Positions 24,001-33,256 of a stretch of 64,000 bases of DNA are shown in pieces. Source of the DNA: Haemonchus contortus (taxonomy: Eukaryota > Nematoda > Chromadorea > Rhabditida > Trichostrongylidae); the NCBI GenBank assembly GCA_000469685.2, contig LS997562.1, positions 25,009,681 through 25,073,680 of the forward strand, read 5' to 3'. Within the stretch, counting starts at the first letter, position 1; the number at the start of each line of letters is the position of its first letter. The notes beneath the pieces are model-generated. The model saw nothing but the letters and a program-made list of their open reading frames with translations. It was not told the DNA's origin and did no database searches. The position numbers and the translations under genes were made by a program.

Positions 24001-26102
24001 GTCGAGGCCGCACTCCAACAACTCGAATGGGAGTTCCTTCAGCATATGTCTTATTGTCCAGACCAATCGTAGACGGTTTGCCATCTTTTCCGATCCCGTT
24101 AACCATACATTAGAATGACAAATAGAAGACGACCTTGAATAGCGCGGCACTTCAGCACCTCATCGGGCGACTTCCTCAATTGGAACAAATAATATTTTTC
24201 GGAATACGAAATTCGACAGGGGAGCAATAGGGCATGCAAATGATATTCAAAAAAAACCGATGCTTATGCCTATGATTAGAAGTCTCGTTGTGCTGTCTTA
24301 AAAATAATGACCCGTTGAAGGATCAACTGGTAGGCAACCAAAGCCCCAAATGGTACTACAAACGTTTTCGAGCCATACCATTATCAAATGTCTTGATCAA
24401 TAAAGCTTCTTTTCTCCACAGACATACCATTAACACGTTGACGACAATGTTGGTCAATGTTGACTGACAGCCAGTCTGTCTTGTGGGACGATGTCGGTCA
24501 GTGGTGACCGACATCGTCCCACAAGACAGACTAGTGGTGTAAGTCAGACAAATGAAGCAAATCTGAAGTTTTTCGTCTTGAATTTTACATTTGTTTATTA
24601 ACTCACTAACTTTAGCGTCAACCCATGAGATCGTTCGAAATCAAAGGTTTTTATGAAAATATTAAGTATTGAGTGAGGAGTCATACATCATATCAGATCA
24701 CAATTAAAAAGCTAACGTAATTGAAATCTTTTGCCAAACTCAACAATTATGTCGGTCAACGGTGATCAACGATTAGTCAGCGCTTTCTAACGGTCTCGTC
24801 CCCGTGGGCGCGCAGACAACGCTCTCGTCGTCAACGTGTTGAATGAGAATACAAGATTATTGGCTGTCGGATAAGTTTTGCCAAGAATGATATCGAAGCG
24901 AAGAGAAACAGTCGTGAGCAGCAAATTCGTCGGATTCAATTTGTAAGTGGACTTGCTTTCTAAGACCTCTTCCATCGTCAGTGGTCCCATCATGCCTCTA
25001 CTCCGATGGAGAACCCCTCCTCCTGTTGGCGAAGTCTGTTCCTGCCACCCACCATAAGTACTCCCATCTTGGCGACTGAACTCCTTCCAAATTTGAACGC
25101 TTCGGGTCCACTGGTACAGAAGCTATGATTTTCCGCTCAACATTCATTTCGCACAAACGCTGCCCCTTGTGGGAGAACTCCTGTCACCTATCATAAGTTC
25201 CCATCCTGCCGCCTGTACTCCTACCAAGTTTGTACACCCTAGCATAGAGTTGACAATTTTCGCGCAAACCTCGCCTCCTGTGGGCGGGGTCCAGTACTAC
25301 CACCTATCAAAATTGTTCCCATCCTCTCGCCTAGACTCCTCCCAACTTTGAACTTTCTAGTCCAGGGGGACAGCTGTTATGAATTTTGCTCAAACCCCAC
25401 CCATTTGTTAGTTCTGGTTTTGCTACACACCATAAGTGTTCTCATCCCAACGCCTGTACTCCTTCCAACTTTGAACTTTCTTGGTCCACGGGGACAGGAG
25501 TTATGATTTTCCACTCAAACATTTTTTCGCGCAAACGCCGCCACCTGTAGACTTGTTCCAGTCCTGCCATCCACAATAAATATTCCTATCCTGCTTCCAG
25601 TACCCCTACCAAGTTTGAACGTTCTAGGTCCCGGGGACAGGAGTTACTATGAATTTCCGGTCGGACACACACACAAACGCACAGACAGCGCGTTATATAA
25701 AGTAGGATTCTTTCGAATAGAAGTGTTTGCTGAAAACGCTACTGCTAAAAATCGAACTTAGTCCGAGCTAACGAAGCTAATTTTTACTTTCAAATTTTGT
25801 CTGCTCGGGCAAGTTTGCTCTTTGCTTCCTTTGTGTTGAGCATGGCGAATCGATTCCGGAGTGCTTTAGTGCATGTCACGAATGAAGAACGCCAAAGACT
25901 CCACGTCGATGACAGATCGGCTGCAGTAACGAATCAAGCTATAATATCGTTCACCTATGAGATGTGGGAGGTGCGTTCTGATGTTGCGAATTCCTGACTG
26001 GACAAATTTTCGACTAATCTTCATCCATGGAAACTGTATATGTATAAGACTCTGTTTTAGGAAATGGTTGAAGCGATGCGACTTTCGAACGCCCGTGAGT
26101 AG
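15083..26102 (+). CDS. nse-4: NSE4 homologue, kleisin subunit of the SMC5/6 complex
   Basis: NSE4 bridges the SMC5 and SMC6 heads with NSE1 and NSE3 and acts in DNA repair and chromosome maintenance in the nucleus. Exons seen: 15083-15169, 15533-15593, 15652-15734, 15785-15925, 17736-17818, 22806-22959, 23079-23177, 23293-23375 (or 23377), 25841-25970 and 26061-26102. Diagnostic parts are an N-terminal helix (LREAYHGICSQF), DQWAWLGRQSLGTL, a basic linker, WKEKPSVDFFSFVIDPNDF, VENMFHISFLVKDGRVRLSV and the terminal NQAIISFTYEMWEEMVEAM, all in the family's order. Exon 17736 joins 22806 in phase across a 5 kb intron. One or more exons (about 45 residues) between 15925 and 17736 were not found. 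A GTGTGA donor at 23376 would join 25841 directly. The end may instead be a GTGAGT donor at 26095 leading to 26190. Confidence 0.85.
16485..16745. mobile_element. MITE of the CTTTCAGAGTTCAACG family (intron 4 of NSE4)
   Basis: The ends are CTATCAGAGTTCAACGATG on the left and CACGTCGTTGAACTCTGAAAGCAGCC on the right, about 260 bases apart. Inverted internal blocks read GACCGACTGACGACGTTGCTGG and CCAGCAACGCCGTCGGTCGG in part. No coding capacity. Confidence 0.65.
17000..17735. other. Intronic stretch that may hide the missing NSE4 exon
   Basis: Two overlapping candidates exist. One, after the acceptor at 17459 (TACATGCCAG), reads LSDSVATLEHLDSICQ. The other, after 17513, reads SMSTDAGLCVGDDNPLL and ends at 17668 in the phase needed by exon 17736. 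Neither start joins exon 15785-15925 in phase, so at least one more exon would be required. Confidence 0.3.
18690..18855. mobile_element. Short MITE copy related to 16.5 kb
   Basis: GACCGACTCACCGACCGATTG on the left mirrors CGATCGGTCGGTCGG on the right, followed by GTGAACTTTAAAAGCAG, a worn form of the family end. It lies in the 5 kb intron of NSE4. Confidence 0.55.
19171..19300. repeat. Hairpin repeat, 45-base arms
   Basis: GAATAAGAGCAGCCTACGCT at the left is mirrored by GCGTATGCCGCTCTTATTT at the right, and the arm includes CACGAGTGA..ATGAATGGGCA. The loop of about 45 bases is AT-rich. Probably a small MITE. Confidence 0.6.
20219..22339. mobile_element. DNA transposon-like element with TGGCCCGTATGCACAACTCC ends
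   Basis: The left end reads TGGCCCGTATGCACAACTCC and continues CGGGGTAGGGGAGGGG. The right end is its inverted copy ending at 22339. A second inverted copy of the inner end (GGGGTAGGGGAGGGGAAGG, read in reverse) lies at about 22045-22085, so about 225 bases appear to have been inserted or duplicated near the right end. The element sits in the 5 kb intron of NSE4. It encodes no recognisable transposase. Confidence 0.65.
20286..20591 (+). CDS. Unrecognised reading frame inside the 20.2-22.3 kb element
   Basis: About 100 codons are open after an AG acceptor-like site near 20284, with no ATG near the beginning, so it could only be an exon or a relic. The sequence is helical and charged (FVEEVDFCLREAF, ILRRLKEVADVALVVEIL, a C-terminal LSEMRKLIITTLLSG). 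I recognise no family. It starts just inside the left terminal repeat and may be a passenger or a transposase remnant. Confidence 0.35.
23589..24106 (-). CDS. Unrecognised minus-strand coding segments inside an NSE4 intron
   Basis: Two adjacent frames look protein-like on the minus strand. 24106 to about 23850 reads VNGIGKDGKPSTIGLDNK, then PIVQHGSWCSRQELCLALS. 23846-23589 contains KYTFSLDGGVTLDWREQS and FVTKIASSFSSFSELS, then a basic KKRKRARVE. They are in different frames, and I could not find an in-phase intron between them, so this may be a broken gene or a transposon gene fragment. No domain is recognised. Confidence 0.35.
24434..24839. mobile_element. TTAA-site MITE, piggyBac family
   Basis: The left end CACGTTGACGACAATG is preceded by TTAA (24430-24433). 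The right end GTCGTCAACGTG is followed by TTGAA. A perfect inverted repeat with 28-base arms (24473-24500 and 24505-24532, four-base loop) built on TGTCGGTCA repeats sits just inside the left end. The right third matches the left end of the 32.6 kb copy in opposite orientation. Confidence 0.75.
24990..25710. repeat. Degenerate minisatellite, about 5 units of 120-160 bases
   Basis: Units share a core of the type GTCCACGGGGACAGGAGTTAT, then GCAAACGCCGCC..TGTGGGCG, then CCTGCC..CCATAAGT and CTCCTACCAAGTTTGAAC. The last unit ends in an ACACACACAAACGCACAGAC tract and TATATAAAGTAGGAT. The same unit and ending occur at 32.2-32.6 kb and, inverted, at 30.78-30.92 kb. Confidence 0.7.
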
Positions 26103-28470
26103 CTCCCTATGAAGAGAGTGCTAATATCGTGGGAGCTGTATTAATGTTCCCTCGAGAACCCCTTTCTGAGCCTTTTCTTTGATTGGCAGAGAAGACGGCT
26201 CATCTTAAGAATTATAAGGAGAAGATCGGAGCATGTCTTCTTGTTTCATACCATATCAAGATATTCTGTGCCCTCTACGAATTCACTTTTTTTGGAATTG
26301 TTTTTAATTTGGTATATTCGTGTTATCTGATCTCATCATGTTCAAGTACCCCTCCCCTTTTTCATTCTTGTTTTCCGATTCAGCGCTAATGAGATATTAA
26401 TGTAGATGTTGCTATTCTGTCTCTTTTTAAACTGACCTTCTGGTAGTTATCGGTGTTACGCCAGCTTGTACTGTGATTTGAGAGAAAATAAGCAGGTTCG
26501 GTGAAGTTTTGTAAAGTCCTAGCATATAAAAGCTCAGCTAGAGCTGTTACCTGATTGCAAATAGTATTTTTGTTGCAAATGCGCAATCTCGACAATTATT
26601 TCTTTACTTTTCGAAACTATAAAATGACATATGCACTTCCATGTTCGCCTTTCTTGAAACCTGGGCATCTGTACTATTATTGGTCGCTGCTTTTGTGCCA
26701 AATAGTTCTTTAATGGTGGAATATTTATTGGCCTGACGTTTCGACAAACTCGTCGTTATCAAGGGCCTGAAAGCGTATCGTAACTTCAGAGTGTTACATA
26801 TAACGCTTGACGTAGACCAGCTCTTAACTAGTTGCAACTCAGAACGATGCACTTCCAAATAACAAGGGAAGGGTACTTGGTCGCAGTGTGTCACCAGTGG
26901 GTCGCACCTACCGCCGTAGGTGGCTTCGAGCACTGATCCCAAATCTTTGTTTCAAATCTGCTAAACGATTCTGAGAACACGAGACCAGTCCCTCCCTGTG
27001 TTATACCACTGCAATGAACGGATCGCCGAGCCGAGCAAAGACCTTCCCTGTGCAACGGTGGTCTAGCGGATAGTGTGGTGGATCGGAATGACATCCGTGT
27101 CCTTGGTGCATGCGCTCGTTTTGCTTTTCTAAAATGTTTTGCTTGCGAAACGGTTTCTGGCTAATATCGGCCATCTATGGAGCTAACATTTTAGGAACAT
27201 TGGAGAGGTATTACAGGGGATGTTTTTTTTTGCCCACCACCGGCCCAATAAGGCTGAAGCTCTACTCGAACAAAAGAGGAATTCTAAACAATCGCTCGAA
27301 GTGGGCTTCAGAGGCTTCAAGTAGAATGGCTTCAAGTGATTCATCAGATCAAACACTCTTCAGCATATTACTAACGAAGTGTCGAGAACACTCTTCATTT
27401 GAAGATTTATGCTCAATTAAAGCCTAGCATCATGGGAACCACCTCTTTCATGCTTCCCCCTGAAAATATGAATGTGGTGAGTTTCTTTTTAAAATTTTCA
27501 TGCATTACTCTTTTTGTTTTGAACTTTACCATCTGTGTGTTCATAGATATTACTTTGTTTAATGTTGTTATCGTGCATTTAATGTGTTTTGGTCAGGAAA
27601 TATAGTTGTAATACATTGATATTGCATGTGTTACTAGGAAAACTGAAGCCTTTTAGGATTCATTCATTTAAAAAGAAAGATGTAGCTAACATTAAGAATA
27701 AAATAACTATACCAACAATCAATACTTATAAGAGCTCTAATCAAATACAAGTCATTGAAGAGAAAACCGTAACGCTAATAGATACGAGGTAGATAAGTTA
27801 CAAGTTAGGCACAGTTCACGATAAATGTCATGACTAACATAATAGGAAATAGGTATTTGAAGAAAACTACTCTATTTCCAATAGCGGTAAGAGCTGACCA
27901 TATGAAGCCGGAAGTGTACGGAACTGCCTCTCACTATCGCTGACACCTGACAGCGCCAAACAAGATATTCGAATGGTCCTCAACTTTATGTTACGGGATA
28001 TGTTATAAGCCAAGTTCATCGTGAACTGTGTCTTTGAATTAAGAGTGATCACAACATTGAACCCGTGTTACAAAAAGAAACAAAAGGTAGACACTGAGGT
28101 AAGAAAAAGAGACAACATAAATATATGAAGTGAATATATAATAGAAAGCATAATTATATGTTATAAACTAAATCAAAACAAAACCTTATATACAGATACA
28201 GATGTACTAAAAGCTAAAAGAAAGCTCAATTGCAGTCGATATAACATGGTGGAGTGGAAATAGACGGGATGGTTACGACGAGTGGAATGAAAAGGAAGGC
28301 GACGGATCTATAATCTATACAATAAAAGTTTGAAAACAAAACTGGTTTTAAATAACTGCAAAAAAGCGTTAAAATCGACTACTTGATGTCGTAAATGAAT
28401 GGTTAAGGACATTTTTCTAATAACTCAACAGTCAGATGTCAAGCAATCGAAGGATTCCTTGACCTGTAGT
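26103..28470. other. Region downstream of NSE4: repeat remnants, no firm gene
   Basis: Bases 26190-26390 could be an extra NSE4 exon reading KTAHLKNYKEKIG. Bases 26690-26790 resemble Penelope-like UTR (separate entry). A tRNA-like A box, GGTGGTCTAGCGGATAG, lies at 27057 but no B box follows, so I call no tRNA. Bases 27400-28440 are AT-rich and hold only short frames. Confidence 0.35.
26700..26790 (-). mobile_element. Penelope-like element UTR remnant
   Basis: On the minus strand CTTGATAACGACGAGTTTG is followed directly by TCGAAACGTCAGGCC. The CGAC..GTCG stem followed by GAAAC resembles the UTR of Penelope-like elements and the hammerhead-like core described for the copies at 35.6 and 36.85 kb. 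No coding sequence is attached. Confidence 0.4.
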
Positions 28471-29347
28471 TATGGAGGATCCTGACCCGGAAGTAGTTGA
28501 GCGTCTTCGAAAAGGGATGAGGAAAAGTTGGCGCGTAAACGGGCTAGGATCGACGACAGGTTTACCTTTTACAACCTTGATGTACTAAAGCATCAGGTAA
28601 CAAAGGTTGCACACTATTTAGACATTGTCTATTGCTCTCGAGGGATCAACGATCTTCGAGGTTAGACACCACCGAGGGTGCTCCTGTGGCTCGTGCAAAC
28701 CGTTTTCTACGGAACGCGAGAATGTCTGCTGCAGGGAGGCCCTCGAGAGCAGTGGAGCTTGTGCACAACCACTCACCGAGAGTGAAGCCGTGAGGGGGTC
28801 GTTGCAGAAGGTGAAGGAATGTGAACGATGCATTGTTCACCACCCCTCACTTCATAAAATAGCTTCAGATCGAGAGGTACCTCTGACGTTAGTTGTGGGT
28901 TTTAGCGTCAATTTCCACTATATATAGTTTGGTCAGGTGCTGTGCATCATTCTAGAGCAGATCAGGTTTGAAAAAAGGAAGAAGCGCAAGTGGCACGTGG
29001 AAGATGAAAATAAGTAAGTTATCATCTAGAGGATGTATCAGGATGAATCAGCCTTCCCCAATCTGCCTGTTTAGATGCATCCGTTATTGCGCCTATCGCT
29101 CCTTCGTCTTTTGCTGCTATGGCCGTCTTGGTCTGGGTAGGAGGTTTGAAATCCCCGCATGTGTAAGAGGCGCCATAGTCAAGGAATTCCTTCTGAATGT
29201 GGGAGCTATGTTGGCTTCAAGGTAAGCTGGCTGCTTAGTAGCTTATTCTAGTATCGCCACACAAATACAAACTATTATAGGGACTCCGCAATAACGGAAG
29301 CATTGACTGTGACGATGAAGAGTGGCGTGATACTTTCGTGTAAATAA
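28471..29347 (+). CDS. Stand-alone P2X7-type C-terminal cytosolic domain protein
   Basis: The cysteine-rich cytosolic domain of P2X7 receptors (zinc- and lipid-associated) is recognisable without any channel part. Exons: an upstream exon ending at 28898 (start uncertain), 28956-29013, 29075-29221 and 29281-29347; the last three junctions are all GT-AG and in phase, and AATAAA follows the stop. Motifs in order are CSCGSCKPF, VCCRE, ECERCIVHHPSLHKIA, CIRYCAYRSFVFCCYGRLG, FEIPACV and IVKEF, matching the family's Cys pairs and CAYR / PSC / KEF landmarks. No membrane segment is visible. Possible starts are ATG at 28471 (MEDPDPEVVERLRKGMRKS, out of phase with the core without a further intron) or an exon reading KLARKRARIDD that joins at 28666. 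The domain call is strong and the 5' end is open. Confidence 0.7.
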
Positions 29348-29622
29348 ATATTTCTAAGAACTGTGCCCACCTCTACAGCTCACACTCGTAACGATCGTCA
29401 GCGGCCATGAGGTCCGCGATCATCTCACTTGAGTCATAATGCTTTTTTTGCAAGGCTATGAGGTGGCTCCTGAGAACTTCATCCAAAACTAAGTCCCGTC
29501 ACAAATGTTTGACTGAGATTTTAGTTCCAGCTTAGATTTCCTCGAAAGGTATTTCCGCTGGATCTCTCGTGTCTTCAGCACTCCTTTCTCCGGTATGTTC
29601 CGCTAGCCGCAAAGTGTTGATA

Positions 29623-30182
29623 TGCATTGTGGCCATCACAGCATATAACGCGACCGACCCTAATGCAGACGTCCGAGTCATTTTTAACACATGCCTCATG
29701 CACATTAAGAATGTTCATGAGTGGCCACTGGTAAATAAATTCATTATTCCACTTCTCGCATCAATCTCCCGCTTCATTAACTATTTTCAGGATGACTTGA
29801 CTGGTCCCTACACCAGGTGCGGTCATGGGCCTTTGGGGGAATCGCAACCGGGAGTCTTGGTTGCCGGGAGCAAGGCTTATGAGGAGGTCCGGGAGGTCAT
29901 CCTAACTAAGTCGTTTTAAAGAGGTTTGCCTCGAGCTAGTCCTTATGGAGGAACCTCCATATGTGAGGCGAAGAACGCATTGGATAGAATTTACTGCCGT
30001 AAGGAAATATTCTACCCGATTGCGACCTATCCCGAAATTCATGCGAGAAGTGGAATAATGAATTTATTTACCAGTGGCCACTCATGAACATTCTTAATGT
30101 GCATGAGGCATGTGTTAAAAATGGCCCGGACGTCTGCATTAGAGTCGGCCGCGTGTCCGACGGAATGCCACAAATGCGTCTT
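29623..30182. mobile_element. Fold-back element with arms of about 150 bases
   Basis: CTAATGCAGACGTCCGAGTC through GCGAGAAG in the left arm (29623-29775) is mirrored at 30030-30182. About 250 bases of unrelated sequence lie between the arms. No coding sequence is recognised. Confidence 0.7.
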
Positions 30183-30219
30183 CAACTTTTCTATCCACGC
30201 GCCCACTATTCCACATCCG

Positions 30220-30780
30220 TCAAGTTTGGAAGCCTATGAAGTAAACGAATGTATGAAACCCGTAAGGAGAGAAAGACACATTCCAGGATAATGTCCATAC
30301 CTTCCTCAATTCATTTCCTAACCACTTTGCTAAATGCCACCCGTCGTAACAATGTCGAAAACCGCCAATCTCAGGCTCCATCTCTCGCAGCGCAGCTTCA
30401 GGCGCTCTACTTCGGTGGTAGTTATCGAGGCGACTGGGAAGCCGCGAGCCTGCACCCATCGCATCAATCGCCGCAATCCTTCAACTTCCCCTGAAAATCT
30501 TGTGACATTGAAAATCGTTCCTGTAATTCATTCCGTGGAACATCGTACCCGTCTCTGAGCGGTGTAGCACCTCGGTATGGAGCACCAGCTTAGTACGCGC
30601 CTCCGACAGAACAACTTCTCCAATCAAAGCCCGGTACACCGGCTGTCATATGCTCCGTCTGCGGCTAGGTGCAGTCCTTCACCTTCCTACAATCTCAACT
30701 ACATCTTAATGATTATAGAAACTCTTACTCCACTTATATTACCTTGTAAGCGCTTTTATGGCAGGTAGCAAGATCGAACC
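30220..30780 (-). pseudogene. Transposase relic, Kolobok-like
   Basis: On the minus strand one frame gives EGLRRLMRWVQARGFPVASI and a shifted frame continues APEAALREMEPEIGG, HCYDGWHLAKWLGNELRKV. This order (a hydrophobic V.SI.TD-like strand, a helix, then H.FDVWH..K..KKL) is typical of Kolobok-type DDE transposases. The catalytic Asp region coincides with the frameshift near 30445 and the rest of the protein is absent. I am sure it is transposase-like and less sure of the superfamily. Confidence 0.6.
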
Positions 30781-32620
30781 CCGCCCATAGGGGGCGATGC
30801 GTGCGCAAAAAAAATTTGGGCCGCAAATTCATAGCTCCTGCTTACGTGGTCCTATTGCATTGAAATTTGGTAGGAGTACAGGAAGCAGGATAGGAACACT
30901 GATGGTAGGTGATAAGCGGTGATAATAATTAAAAGGAGTTGATAAAGAGCCTTGAAAGGCGAGAGCCACAGGAACCGTTACTTACTTCCTGTTAACGGTA
31001 GTGTTTTGGCACTTAGGAAGACTGTTAGAGACTGATAGAAATGATAGGAGGCGAGAGCCAATAAGTCTACAACGTCTTTCATACTAACGACTGAGCATTC
31101 CAGTAGATAGTGCAGGATGTAAAGGGGCCGAAGTTACAAGCAAGCAAGCGTTGCAATCCTCTTCGTGTCAACAGTGGAACCTTTTCAAAGACGGCAATCT
31201 AGGATATGACGTGGTCGTAGGTGCACTGTGACAGGAACTGATAATAACTGATAAGAACAGATAAGGGGCCTTAGAAAGCAAAAGGGTATTTATGATCAAA
31301 TACTGACTCTTTGAAAGATTTCATTCAATGCGACGGGTAAATGCAGTAATAGCGACCGATCAAAGGCATTTCTCCATGACGAAATGAGAACATTGTTCAT
31401 TTCTAGCTATCAAACTACGACCGTCTTGCTATCAAACTACGACCATTAAGCTTTGTGACACAATGAAATACCACGATTCCTTTTTGTTTTGTAACATATC
31501 ATTTGTGACTAGACTCATCTTACCGCTAATGATTTGGGATTCCCAATTAATGAAAAATCCGTGGAGAAAATATTCCATTGATAACGACATCTGTGATAGG
31601 CGTGATTATGCATTTCTGGGTGCCATTCAAGACATTGGTTAGTTAAGTCATCAATGTGACGCAATTACGAGATGAAGAGCAATGAATCGAGACTTCTAAT
31701 TAGTATATAATTAGTTATAATACGGGAAAAAATCGCCCCTAATTTGTAGCTAATACTGAGGGTGTAGAGCTTTCAAGGAAAAAGGAGAATCCGAAGTGTC
31801 ATTCACGCATGAGAAATTTCTTGCAGGAAGGAGGAGCGCTCGGCGTTGTATTCCTACGCGGTCGCATGTAATAGCAAGAAATGAACGAAATCCTCACCTG
31901 CTTATCGTGTTGCCGCTAAGGGGTCCCTATCACTACGCTTACCACTTTTTTTGTCACCCTACTCTAGCACCCCGTTTTCTCGAATAAAACATACTGAACG
32001 GTAAAGCTGCATCGTGAATACCGAAAACGTTAGGATTTTGATCGGTGCGTGAGCTCTATTGGGTCCTGTCACTTTTCTTGACAGTTATGATCAGTTCCTG
32101 TCATCGGGTACCTACGATCTCGTCATATCCTACATCACTTATCAAACTGCCGAGGTTCCACTGTTAGTAGGATAAGTGTAATCCTAAGAAATTTCAACGT
32201 TCTAGGTCCACTGGTACAGGAGCTATGAATTTGCTGCTCCAAATACCTATCGCGCGCGCCCCGCCCCATATGAACGGAGTCCCATCGTGCCGTTACCATA
32301 AGCCTTATAATCCTGCCCCCGTACTCCTACCATTTAGGTTCACCAGACAGGACTTATGAATTTGCGACCTAAAATTCTATCGTGCACGCCCCACCCCCTG
32401 TGGGCGGAGTCTGGTCCTGCCACCTGCCATAAGTGTTTCAGTGCTGCCCCCTGTACTGCTACCAAATTTGAGCCTTCTTTGTCCACGGGAACAGGAGTTA
32501 TGAATTTCCGGTCAAACACACACACCGACAGACACACACACACACACACACACGCGCACACACACACCGACACACCAACACAGACACACTTAGCGAATTA
32601 TATAAAGTAGGATAGTTCCG
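30775..32620. mobile_element. Long inverted-repeat element carrying minisatellite units
   Basis: Sequence at 30775-30920 (CCCGCCCATAGGGGGCG..) is the inverse of minisatellite units at 32.19-32.48 kb. Inner segments also mirror: AACAGTGGAACC..GGATATGACG..GACAGGAACTGAT at 31.17-31.25 kb versus 32.09-32.17 kb. About 700 bases of unique DNA lie between. The right end has three minisatellite units, an (AC)n tract and TATATAAAGTAGGAT. No protein is encoded. Confidence 0.6.
32515..32592. repeat. (AC)n microsatellite
   Basis: Imperfect AC repeat, interrupted by CGAC and GCGC, at the end of the minisatellite array; both flanks match the 25.66-25.70 kb array end. Confidence 0.85.
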
Positions 32621-32645
32621 TTCTCAAACAAAGTTGTCTTGTTAA

Positions 32646-33256
32646 CACGTTGACGACGAGAGCGTTTTTCGTTTGCGCGCCCACGGGACGAGACCGTTTG
32701 AAGGCGCTGACTAATCGTCGGTTACCATCGGCGGACCTCGTCCCACGGGTTAGATACCTATTGAATTTGCTGTATTCATGAGTAATAAGATTCAAATTGT
32801 GTAAAACAGGTAAAAACTAGTGGAAACGAAAGAAAAACTTGTATTCTGTCAAAATTAGGGTGAATTATCCAAAATCATGGGCTTTGTAGACCATCTCGGT
32901 GTATGAGGCTTTGAACCGTGAACATTCATAGAAAGCACTATTTAAACATTTGGCGGGGACAAGATTAGAGATAAGGCGCCAATTGTTGGAAGGAGTTCAA
33001 GTTTTAATTGTTATATGACACGGTGTATGACTCCTGAATCGATACTTAATATTTCCATAAAAACCTTAGATTTAGATGGATCATGGGTCGACGCTAAAGT
33101 TAGAGGGTAAATAAGTAAATGTAAAATAAGAAACAAAAAAACCTGAGAATTTCTTCATTTGGCTGACTTACAGTGCTGTCGGTCACCATTGACCGACATC
33201 GTCCCACGAGACAGACTGACTGTCGGTCAACATTGACCGACATTGTCGTCAACGTG
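32646..33256. mobile_element. TTAA-flanked MITE, piggyBac family
   Basis: The ends CACGTTGACGAC and GTCGTCAACGTG are flanked exactly by TTAA at 32642-32645 and 33257-33260, the hallmark target duplication of piggyBac. It contains TGTCGGTCA..TGACCGACA subterminal palindromes as in the 24.4 kb copy. It is about 610 bases long with no coding capacity, and a relative of the element at 7654-8647 could have supplied transposase. Confidence 0.85.

Noticed and set aside
27055..27120. tRNA-like GGTGGTCTAGCGGATAG
   Set aside because: The A box is good but no T-arm or B box follows at tRNA spacing; probably a SINE or tRNA relic.
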